Assembly: GCA_012274445.1 (NCBI GenBank)
Contig: JAAROD010000080.1
Span: 2,046,001 to 2,110,000 of the forward strand
Source of the DNA: Sclerotiophoma versabilis
Lineage: Eukaryota > Ascomycota > Dothideomycetes > Pleosporales > Didymellaceae
Length of the DNA: 64,000 nucleotides
Reading direction: 5' to 3'
In this document: in pieces, positions 1 through 10,000 of the stretch
Layout: each line of letters starts with the position of its first letter
How positions within the stretch are numbered: the first letter of the stretch is position 1
Translations under genes and position numbers: made by a program
Notes under the pieces: generated by a model
The model's input: the letters and a program-made list of their open reading frames with translations, nothing else
Database searches by the model: none
Told to the model about the DNA's origin: nothing

Positions 1-312
1 AGGAGGAGGAGGAACCGCTCGATTACTTGCGGGAAATGATGACCGGACCACACTCGAACAGTAAGAGACACTATGTGGGAGGAAGGAGCAAATATGCGCA
101 CCTCCAATTGTATGAGACAGAACGTAATAAAAAAGGAGTCCTCTTGGTTAGCTGCTTCGATTTGGTGCAGCGGTACAGGCAGCTTAGGAAGTGGCCCAAC
201 AAGAACAAGCAATGTGCAAGTCATAATTGCTCTATTGCAGATAGAGAAGCACAGATATGCAAAATGTTCAGGATACAACAAAAAGGGTATATCAGCACTA
301 ACGAAGAAAGTT

Positions 313-3300
313 CTATGGCTTCAACCGATAACTAGGATCCATCTCCACCTCTCCGCTCGCCGTGCTGTTGACATGCTCCATACTCTCATACAGACTCAAT
401 CTAGCCCAAGCACCACAGAACTCTTTCCCATTACCTCCGCACTTCATTGAGCATTCACCCTGATCAACAATCTTCGTATCGCCTGCGAAAGCGTCTCCAC
501 AATAACACTCCCTCCCGTACTGTGTACCAAAGTAGTGGCTGCCAGCACATGCACCCGCGCATTGCTCAACAGTCATGCCGTCGTTGCGAGACACCGATGA
601 GATGAGTACTCGGTTGTTCGCATCGTCAGTGTAACATCCCTTGTAGCCATAGTCTGGTACAGTAGGGTTGACTGGTACCACGATGTTCGCGGTGGATTTG
701 AAGACTGTCATACGATTAGGGCCACCGCAGTATTGGGTCGAGGTGCCTGCACATGGCATTGTACATTCCGTATCAGGCTTGGTTTCGGTCGCTATAGGAA
801 GAACCCAGGAGCAGTAGCATTCGTTACTATATTCGACACCGAAGTAGGGGTAGCCAGTACAGAAAGTAGCACAGTAGGCGTAGCTGTTGTTTGAGGAGGA
901 AGTCATGCTTGCACTGAGAGGTCGAGGGTTCAGAGTATCGACGATACAACCGGTATACGTGTAACCTGATAGAGAAGGCTTGCTCGACGTCGGTGTTGGT
1001 GATGGTATCGCAGTTGTCGATGTTGGTGGGTTCTTGTTCTTGTAGACATTCAAACGCTGACTGGCGCCACACAATGTCTTCAAATCGCCTGGACATAGTA
1101 GAGAGCAATCGCCTTCTAGTTCAGGAGTGCTTCCCGCGTTGATCTTAGAGCCGCAGTCTAGAGCAGATCAGTATTACCATTCCGCGCTGTCACAAAGGTA
1201 TCCAACTTACGGCATTCGTTTCCATTCTCCAGACCAAAAAAGGCGGATCCTTGACAAGAAGTAGCACAATTCTGGACCGTCATGCTGTCGCTCTGTGTAG
1301 TCCCATCTGATAGCGCACGGTTTGGTGTCGCCTCGCTGTAACATCCAAAATAATCGTACCCATTGATCGTCGGATTCGTTGGCGGCGACCAGCCAACGGT
1401 TTTGTACAAACTCAATCTCTGACCGGCACCACATGTTTGAGTCGAGTCGCCTTTGCAGGGCACGTTGCAATCCGATTCGCTTGCTAAGATACTCTTCGCA
1501 TTCTGAACATTGCCACAATCTGTACAACATTAGCATCTTCAGCATCGAACTAAAGCAACAGCCATCAACTCACAACACTCGCGGCCATACTCGAGTCCAA
1601 AAAACTTATATGGATTGCAGAAAGCGGCACACTTTTCAACAGTCATCTCATCATCCCTTAGTTCAGCCGGCGCTAGAGCGCGCGTGCCTGTGGGATCGGT
1701 GAAGCAGCCCTGGTAGTCGAGCGGGACTGTTGGCGGGCTGGGAGTTGGCGTCGTGGTGGAGAACGGCTTGCAAGCTGTTGGTAGACTGCCAACATTTTTG
1801 TAGTCATCGCTCGCCGTTCCAGCGAAAACTCCAAACATCGCTGCATTGGCTGAAGAGCCAGATAAGTCTGCAGAGTACAGCTTGTAGCGTCCAACAGTAG
1901 TCGGGGATGCCATAGGTACAACAGCAGTTGACAGACTTGGGACAGGGGTAGGACTGGCGCGTGGCACTCTAGCAACTACTTGCACGCTGGGAGAATCATT
2001 GCCACGAACAGCCGCAACGATTGTCAGCTTTCCAGAGCCATCGGTACAGCTCTGAGGGACCTGGAAGATGACAGTGTCGTCGACAGCGTATCCATTATCA
2101 TTATTGGTGAATGTCTCAGTCTGACTGGACGAAGTAACCACAACATGAAAGGACGATATCGAACTCTCGGTGGAAAGACTTGTGGAAAAACTGTAGAACG
2201 AAAAGCTGTCGTCGAATCCGGACGAAGTGCCCTTGAGCGTGGTATCGATCGGCGTAGACGAAACAGCGCCTGTCCGATCTTTGTATACAAGTTGAACTTT
2301 GCCGATAGAACGAGAGTTCGTCTTCACACGAATCTCTCCGGCGAAGCCCAATGACGCACCACCATCAAGGAGGGTTAACTGAATGTCGTACGGTTTGACG
2401 TCATAAGGCGTGATTTCATCAGTAAGTGAGATGCCTCTGGGTACAGTTTCGATCATTTTTTGAAATACAGCCTTGCACATGTTGTTGAAAGTTTGAGGAT
2501 CTGCCATAGCCGTAACGGTGTAGTTGCCGTCAGAACCGTAGACCCTGCGATCTGAGTCTCTTCCTCTGCCGTCCGCTCTATACGCTTTGCCAAACACCAT
2601 GGGGTTCTTTGTGTTTCCAGATAGAAACTCTGTAGCGATCTTGTTGTCGAAAGATGCCACTGAGGTGTCAAAGTGCGCGTAATTATTGGCGAAATCTCCG
2701 GAATTGATGATAAGGGGCTGCTCTGCAGCATGAACGCCTCCCAGGGTATGACCACATGCGACGAGCTGGATCATTTCAGTATTGTTGATACCCGTAAAGC
2801 CCATACGGGTGAATTGATTCCTGAAGATGCCGATTGCGTTCGCTGCATCAGGAATCTGACCCGACGCTCCTGCTTGTGTAGCGTCTTTACGTCCGCCCCG
2901 AATAGGTACCGTAGGCCCACCGCATGACCTCGTAGCACTATAAACACCCGCGGCAATGAGGTCTGCGAGTGAAGTGCGACTAGAGAAGTATGGTGCATAC
3001 CTTGTCAGGGTATTTCTAAAGGCGGCACCCGCATGCTCAGAACTGCCCAGTTCGTAAAGGATCGACGCGTCAACTCCTCCCGTTCCAGTATTGACATTGG
3101 CAGAAGCCATGTCGTGAAAAGCAGTCCGTATCCACTCCGCTGCAGAATTGCGATCTACACCATCGCCGTTTGAACATGGAATCACAGGTGACGCAAAGCC
3201 ACGTGCTCGGTAGCCGGAATTGATGTAGAGCAAATCTTCCAACTCATCAGTAGACGCCGGCCATGTTGGTGCTGCTATGACCCCGTCGTAAAAAGCAAGA

Positions 3301-3335
3301 AAGAGTACACTGAGAGCTGGCGTCGCCCACAGCAT
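313..3335 (-). CDS. Secreted class II-type heme peroxidase fused to four WSC domains
   Basis: Three exons: 3335-1574, 1519-1211 and 1157-313, giving 971 residues. Introns 1520-1573 and 1158-1210 have GTGAGT/GTAAGT donors and CAG/TAG acceptors, and the frame closes exactly. The ATG at 3335 opens a signal peptide (MLWATPALSVLFLAF); an upstream in-frame start would bury it. The catalytic domain shows the distal Arg and His in EWIRTAFHDMAS (about R70, H74) and the proximal His in VACGHTLGG (about H196), as in fungal secreted peroxidases (CAZy AA2). A Pro/Thr linker (TTTPTPSPPT) leads into four cysteine-rich WSC modules, the first beginning near residue 537, with the GC(Y/F)xD and FFGxExGxEC patterns. 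WSC domains are held to bind glucans or glycoproteins, so the peroxidase may be anchored at a cell wall (inference). Whether it oxidises lignin, phenolics or Mn cannot be told from the motifs alone. I found no clear GPI signal. Confidence 0.9.
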
Positions 3336-5263
3336 GCTGAAAATTTTATTGTAGATATTGCAGTTCCCGACAGACAACTGTGATGATCAATCGAAGAGGG
3401 AAGAGACCATAGGTCGGAATAAGAACCAATAGAAACGAATGAGTCTTACCAACCAGCAAGAAACGAGCAGGATCAGGTCTTCATATCAAGCGACCAGACA
3501 CGCCACGCGCTCCGAGGAGCTCAGTCAGCTTTTCCGACGCCCTGCATTCTACGAGGCAGGAGGCTGTCGGAGCTTCCCGTGGCATCATCTTCATAGTAGG
3601 CACTTACCTGTTGTTGGAAAAGCGAACTTTGCTTCGCGTACACAGAACAGGAAGCCCAGGATCACATGAACATCCAGATGGCTGGGCCTTGCGAGCCTCA
3701 GGGCGCGGCAGATCGACGGATCTCCATAAAAACTTCCGCTGCACGAATGAACCGCGATGCTGGAGACCTTGAAGTGATGATTGTAACAGGTTATAGCGCA
3801 GTGGCGGCCTGACATTGCCGTTCCTGTGCGTTCAGACGAAATATGTCATTGTCAAAGCAGCGCTAGAACATGAGGGGTAACGTTAGTCGACAGCCACATG
3901 AATCTTCAGATCGTGAGACACGATGATAGGGGAACTGGTGTCATGGAGATGAAGGCTAAGGGCCGCGGCACGTAGTGGCGCAAGCGCACGCGGGTGACAA
4001 CGCTAACTTCAGGGTCCTTTCATTCATTTCTCAGTGATTGGCCATCTGAGCGAACGGAAGCAGGGCTGGCCCTCCACGCCTCAGCCCAAGACGGTTGAAC
4101 ACGAGTTTTCCATCCACATCACTCGACACCCACGAGTCGCGAGCCGCTAGCCGCTACTCACGAAGGGTTCCGGATCCGGTCTTTTGGGGGTTGCAATGCA
4201 AGGAGACCCAAAATGCGATACGAGTTGATATGGAGGTAATCAAGGACCAATCTCACCGAGTTGACAAACTAGGTCACATGCAAGCACTATCACTCTGGGC
4301 ACTGATTAGAATCAGCTGCCAATCTGGGACCTTGAGTGCGGGGAGGCTGCATGATCGCGCACTCGTCCCTGGCGATGGCACAGGTGCGGCTGATAGCTTC
4401 TCTTCGCTCAACAGGTCAACATGCACTCCGTCGTCACGCCCCTGCAGGTTTTTCCTCGAATAACTTGTCAAAGTGAGCCTCATCGTCACATGTACATAGA
4501 ACCTGCAGCCTTCCGATAGACTTTTCTATCTGCCGGCAGACGTCCGAAGGTTTAGAATGGCCAAGACTGGCTGTGCAGCCGAAATCAATAAGAGAATGTA
4601 TTGCTCACTTGCATGTATGCTGCGGGGCAGCCGAGGGAATATTTTCTGGTAAAAGCGGCATTAGAGTCCTCATGATAAGCCGATTATAGTATACTCGTTA
4701 ACGAAGCGACCTCGACTTTCACACTAGAAGCTGACCTGATTCAATCGCCACGCCGTCTCGTTGTCACCTGAGCAAGTTCGACTACGCATCTGTCTGTACC
4801 ATAAAGAAGGCGTTCTTGTCTGGTTCAAGGTGTAAACGAGGCTTAGTAACGCGGATGGTAGACTAGTTTCCAGAGCCAGCGTTAGCACGTATGTGCTAGG
4901 TCAAGTAACCGATGCTGCTTCGACAGCTGAGAGACCTGCTGTTATATCATAAAATCTCACCAGTATGTCCCCTGTAATACTCCCCATCGGCACTGTGCGT
5001 GTCAACAGAAGGGCTTGAGAACCGAGTCAAAGAGCTGGAACGTCGTCTCAGATGCGGCGTTGGCCAAGATCCAACGTGAGGAGAACTGAAAGAGGTCGAT
5101 ATTTTCTAATGTCTATCACCATTGCTGAACCCAAAAATCTGCGGAGAACAAGCCAGAGAAAACGAAGTACCAACTTGAGTCGGCGCAGTCATTGCAGTGT
5201 ACGGCAAATGTCGATATCCTGGACCAGAAGGCTGCGAAAGCCATTGCCCCAATGACATGTGCT
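3336..5263. other. Gene-poor spacer
   Basis: This holds the peroxidase promoter and about 1.9 kb with no reading frame I can support. Frames up to 122 codons exist (for example plus-strand 4095-4463) but lack family resemblance, splice logic or a fungal-type leader. Confidence 0.5.
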
Positions 5264-5571
5264 TCACAGCTGGCGCAGCGCAGACTGCTGAAGGTATTAG
5301 TACTCTTTCTTCTCTTCGTCTCACACACACGTACCTCTCCAAAGTCCCTCCTCAACCTCTGCAGCGCAATGTCCAGAATCTGCAAGTCCACACAATATCC
5401 TTGTCGTACAACACCAAAGCAAAAAGCTTGGTTAGCGCTCGGGAAAGATGAAAAGTTGTCGAATGCGTACTCTAGCGCGTGAACTACGATGATGGGCTGG
5501 AGCTTTAGGTCTGCAGCCATGGCTAAGAGCACACTTCTTGCGCCCGGGCTGCTGCCGTCAAGGGTTTGCAT
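5264..5571 (-). CDS. Candidate small spliced gene, unknown function
   Basis: Proposed exons 5571-5335 and 5287-5264 give 86 residues. The support is structural. A good intron (5288-5334) has a GTACGT donor, a perfect TACTAATA branch site and a CAG acceptor, and it interrupts the frame in phase 0. The sequence upstream of the ATG at 5571 is C/T/A-rich like a fungal leader. An in-frame ATG at 5700 would add 43 residues. The product begins MQTLDGSSPGARSVLLAMAA, has a hydrophobic patch (LQPIIVVHAL) and ends soon after the splice. A weaker AAG acceptor would give a longer C-terminus. I recognise no domain. It could also be a noncoding spliced transcript. Confidence 0.33.
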
Positions 5572-6767
5572 GCTGCGCTTGGTTGAGTGGAAGTGCAGGG
5601 CGTGGACACTGTGAAGTGTAGTTTGTGTATATGTGCAGGAGACTTTGGGTGGTCCGTGTGAAGGTGAGGTGAAAGTGAAATGCTGGCGAAGCTGAGCCAC
5701 TTGATTCTTGCATCCTCATCAGGAGGTCAATATTGCGAAGAAGTAAAGAAAAAGGCATGGCTTACACCTAGGCTTCATGCTTGGCCGCTGTGTCCACGTG
5801 TTTCCCCTCTGGCTCAGCCCAAACTCACACCCCCCAAGAATGAACTGAGTGCAATTCTATAACTGTAGCTAGTCAAAGAAGTGTAATACAAATCCAATTC
5901 ACCAAGCTTACAATGACGCTTACGCTTGGCCTGAACCAATTTCCCCTGCGATTTGAGTGTGTAATAGAATATCTTCTAATTCTGATATACACTTTCGATT
6001 ATGCCATCTCTTTGAACCCGATCACCATTTGGATCAAGCAATAAGTGTAGATATGCTTAGTCTCCTGAAGCGCGATGAGTTGTATGAATTCGGGTGAGCA
6101 AACAACTCGGCCGTGGGCGATGTATGGTTGGGCTAATTAGATAATGTTGATCCTTTCCTGGAGCGTTTCTGACATGCGGATCTCAATGGTATATGTAGGC
6201 ACTGAAGTGGAACCCGGTATTGACGACTGAGCCCAGACAGCTGAAGTAACCGTGCCTGGTTGATGTGATCTAGGTCGGCGAGTAGGCACTACAACTCTCG
6301 TAGACACCGCAGACTGTGACTTAGGTTTGAAACTCGTCACAGTACTCTTCATCTTCGGTGCTACATTCGACAGCGTCTTCCGTATACCCAGCAGCATCTT
6401 CTCTAGTCTTGGCAGACATACATGGGGCGAAACGTAAAGTTAACACCATAAAGGCAAAGTTAGGATGCTGCAATTGACACCATCGCCTGTGATCTGCTCT
6501 CAAACGTGCTTGCGGAAACCTCGTTCTCTGTGTTCGAGAAGATAGTATGAATTAAACGCCTTTTCAGGCAGGCACGAACGTTAGCACTCTCCTCCTTTCG
6601 CCCCCGTCCTGTATAATGACACAACAATGATGAGAAGTAGTTCTTTCACTGCGAGCTGCACGCACACAATGTATAGAAACTCCGATTATATTGTGCGTCT
6701 CCTTTTCTTCACACCTTGGGTAACATCAATTCCACAAATAGGTGCCAACTCTGTTCCCACCTTGCCC
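5572..6767. other. Intergenic region
   Basis: Contains the leader of the candidate gene at 5571 and the promoter of the gene starting at 6768. Short minus-strand frames at 6137-6503 have no credible splice path joining them. Nothing else is supported. Confidence 0.45.
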
Positions 6768-7792
6768 ATGTCCACCATAATGTCACACCCTAATGACAAC
6801 CATGAGGACCTGACAGGCACAAATGAGGAGTGGTCCGGTGCTGGGGCCGAATATCCCGCTGGTATGATGACAGAAGGCTCTATGTTCCCGCCAGGCCGTG
6901 ACGAGAATATCTGGGGACAGCAAAACCCACTGGATTTCGTGGGCCGTAAGCATCAACTTTTCTGCGTAGATGACTTCGCTTCAGATACTGATCCTACATA
7001 GCAGCCGGGCCCTTCGATCACAAAGACGGCGATGAGTCCTGGAGGGTGAGCAATCAGGGCAGACACGTCTACACAGGCGAGGCGATTGTGTACAGCAAGA
7101 GGTCGAGCAAGGAGCAGCAAGAGCACCAGACCAGGTTCTGGGCAAAGTACGATGCTCAGAAGGCCCAAGAGGCGGGGGTTAGTGCAGGAGATTATCAGAC
7201 ACGGGAAGCTACTGGCAACAAGCAGTTTCTTGTCGTTCTTCCTACTCCTTCAGGCCCGGCTCGTGTGCCTGCGCCTCCTCCCAACACGTCTCAGCCGTTA
7301 GCTACACCAGTACCTGCGCTCATCCAGGACGCGACCCCAAGCAGTGCAGGAGCAGCCGCTTACCCGCATGCCAACAGCAGTCTTCCAATTCAGCAGCTCC
7401 CCGCTGCAATCCCAGATCCAGCAATCCACACATTTTCCGACATCGATGGCGAGTACGAAACCGATGAAGACTACCTGCCCAACGCTCCCCAACCTCAACC
7501 CACTCCTACCAACAATGAGGACCGCGAGCAGCTGCCCGACAGCACACCTCCCAAGACCTCTTCACCTCGCGGCGTCGACGACTGGGACGACGACAACCTG
7601 CTGAGCATCTGGAAACTCAAGGTTATCAGGAAAAAAGGGTACGAGCCGATGCTAATCCATTTCCCAGGGCAAACTGTTGAGACCCTGCATGAGACCTGGA
7701 AGGCGCACAAGGGGCGGTGCGAGCAGCTGGGTGCTCTGTGGAAGGGCGCTGGAAAACCAGTGAGTCCTGTTTCTGCATGGTGGAAAGAATAA
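6768..7792 (+). CDS. Hypothetical protein, low-complexity centre and conserved-looking C-terminus
   Basis: Exons 6768-6945 and 7002-7792 give 322 residues. The intron 6946-7001 has a GTAAGC donor, a TACTGAT branch-like site and a TAG acceptor, and joins the two frames exactly (FVG to PAGPFDHKDGDESW). The ATG at 6768 (MSTIMSHPND) is preferred; an in-frame ATG at 6627 adds 47 unconvincing residues. The N-terminus is Asp/Asn/Glu-rich. The centre is Pro/Ala/Thr-rich and probably disordered. The last 70 residues are charged and possibly folded (DDWDDDNLLSIWKLKVI, then LHETWKAHKGRCEQLGALW). No signal peptide or membrane helix is visible. I do not recognise the family; it looks like a fungus-restricted intracellular protein. 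Confidence 0.6.
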
Positions 7793-8039
7793 AGGTCAAG
7801 AGATATGTAACACGTTGTTTTGGTGTTTGTGTCTGACGGTTATGTAGTCAACAATGCGTAGTTCCAGCCACGGCGTTCTTGGCGCAGAAAGGTAGGAGAT
7901 AGCGAGGGATTTGGTTTTAGTAATTGCTTTCACTGCAAGAAGTTCTTGTAGCCACCAGGTTCATTGGACTACGGATATGATGCTATGGTATCATAGATTT
8001 GTTGCATCTCCACAACACTATAACATTTCAATAGGCCTC

Positions 8040-9449
8040 TCAACCATCCCAGACTTCATTCAAAGTCCACAGCTGCCCCGCCCACTGTTCCTTGACCACG
8101 GGCCAAATCTCCTTCGGATCGAGAACGAAGCCACCACCCACTGCATCCACGGGGCTCAACTCAAGCGTCCATGAATGGTTAGCTCCGTGGACGGCATGGT
8201 GGTGGTCCCTTGAATTGCCGGTCGAGAAATAGAGAATCTGGCAGCCTGGTCCGGCCTCATACGTGCTGTTCCTCTCGCTTGCAGCCTCGATCGCTCGAGC
8301 AGTCCCGTTCGCGACGTACACCATGCGGTCAATCGTCTCTGGGAGAGGATCGCACGAGTAGCCCCAAGGTGTAAGAATGAGCTGGGAGTAGGAGTGGAAG
8401 TCGATAAAGGAACGGAGTCCCTCGCCCTGAGTCGAAAGCTTGGCGGACAAAGCGTCTAACGCCGCGTTCTCAGGTGTGTCGCCTGGTGCAAGGCCGCGGT
8501 ATGTCTGGCCACACGGATCTGGGGTGGAGCCGCCCTCGGGGGGCTCGGCATCCCACTCGAACTTCCAGTTGCGGTTTCCGTCCGTTCCGATACAAGTTGT
8601 GTTGAGAGAGGGCCGGGGCTGACGATTTTTGCGCCAGAGACGGTCATTCGTCTGGGTGTAGACGAAGCCATCAGGGTTGTGGAAGGGGACGAGATAGAAG
8701 TCGTAGTGGTCCAGGAAGGCAGTCACGTTGGCATTTCCGGATTTATAGCCATCGATAAGTTGATAGGCAAGATACTCGATTACCATGGTCGAAATCCACT
8801 GTCATAAAGGTCAGTACATCAAAGAAAGTAATAGAAGATACGTTTATCGTACTTCTCGAGCATGTACAGTTGCGTGCCAGAGGATAACGGGCTTCTGTCG
8901 CTTATCCTTCGTCTTCGGTCCATAGCCACCATTTGTTTTGTCTCCGAACAAATGAAATGCGTGGATGGTCCTGTTCTCATAACTCTTTCCGAGCGGGAAT
9001 TTCCTAGAGTTTTTCGGGAACGCATGTACCAGGTCGTCCCAATAGTCCAGATGATCCGCATATGGATGGTACGTGTCAAACCAAGAAAGATCAGGTAGCT
9101 CACCGCGTTTGCGCAGTGCCCGATTGTACGAAGAGGGTTTGCTATCAATGTAACGAATGTGAGCTCCCAAGTCAGAATTGACAAGGCGCGTGTGCAGTCC
9201 AAGGCTTTCGAAGGCGGCGACCTCGTCTGGTGGAACAGCTACGGACAAGGTATCTCGGATGGGATGGGTATGATAGCGAGAAAAGCGATTTACCAGATCG
9301 CGAGCTTCATGAGCTGACGATGGGGTAACACTGTAAATGCGATATCCATCGTAGCTAACACCCGCGTCGCGAGGGGCCACTGCGCGGCTGGCTTCGAAAG
9401 GCGAGCCTGATACAAGCGGAGCAAGCAAAGCTAGGCGGTTAAACTTCAT
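8040..9449 (-). CDS. Secreted zinc carboxypeptidase, peptidase family M14
   Basis: Exons 9449-8853 and 8798-8040 give 451 residues. The intron 8799-8852 splits the zinc motif: exon 1 ends HARE and exon 2 begins WISTMVIEY, rebuilding the M14A HAREWIS signature. Zn ligands are H196 and E199, with the third His in FIDFHSYSQL (about H334). The catalytic Glu lies in SWTLELSP (about E412). Residues 1-18 form a signal peptide. Residues 20-115 resemble the M14 activation propeptide, with a basic RALRKR segment that could be the processing site. The protein should remove C-terminal residues from peptides outside the cell; specificity cannot be read safely. The stretch before the catalytic Glu, GNSRDHHHAV, differs from the SSDDWAY-like motif typical of the family. 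Confidence 0.93.
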
Positions 9450-9537
9450 TGTGTTTGTCTGTTCTTCGACATGAACCGAAGGTAAAAAGATGCACCGAGC
9501 AGTATTTAGAAAACGGCTGCACTTATATCTCCCACTG

Positions 9538-9858
9538 CTACCCGCGGAACCTTATCAGATAGCCGAGATGTATATGATGGAACTCTTTCCTCTCAGGGCG
9601 ATATTCTTCACCAAGTTCCTGAGGTTGAGGGGAAGTTGCATATTCGTCATGTCGCCAAGCTGAACAACGAAACCCGATTAGGCAGCTCGAGATATGAGGC
9701 ACTTGGCGAGCACGATGAACGACACAGCACATACCTGTTGTGGACTGCGCGCCTTGGAAGCTTCGTAGGTTTAGATTGACCGTTAAGCTTGTCGTGCAGT
9801 AGGTCACGTCATGGATCCGAAAGCCGAAGCAGTCGCAAAGGGATGCAAGATCGGCCAT
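9538..9858 (-). CDS. Candidate small spliced gene, unknown function
   Basis: Exons 9858-9735 and 9659-9538 would encode 81 residues starting MADLASLCDCFGFRIHD. The intron 9660-9734 (75 bp) has a GTATGT donor, a GCCTAATC branch-like site and a TTCAG acceptor. It is a multiple of three, so the frame is open with or without splicing. An upstream ATG at 9915 adds 19 residues. The product is Cys-rich at the N-terminus and charged at the C-terminus, with no recognised domain or secretion signal. It sits between the carboxypeptidase promoter and the end of the homeobox gene. It may equally be a noncoding transcript. Confidence 0.3.
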   Translation of the reverse strand: MADLASLCDCFGFRIHDVTYCTTSLTVNLNLRSFQGAQSTTGMCCVVHRARQVPHISSCLIGFRCSAWRHDEYATSPQPQELGEEYRPERKEFHHIHLGYLIRFRG

Positions 9859-10000
9859 TATGGCAAAGCTCTGTGAAGATGTCGGTGGCTGATGGACAGC
9901 ACTATTCTGGAACAACAGAATTATTTCCTAACCAATGTTCCTTGTTGTGATAGTCCTCGCTTTGTGACAGAAGGTTCAAATGCAACTGTACAATGTCGTT

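Noticed and set aside
1..312. Plus-strand frames at the left edge
   Set aside because: They begin at TTG or run antisense into the peroxidase end; probably 3' flanking DNA.
6137..6503. Possible two-exon minus-strand gene
   Set aside because: The only junction joining the frames would need an intron of about 29 bp, too short for this genome.
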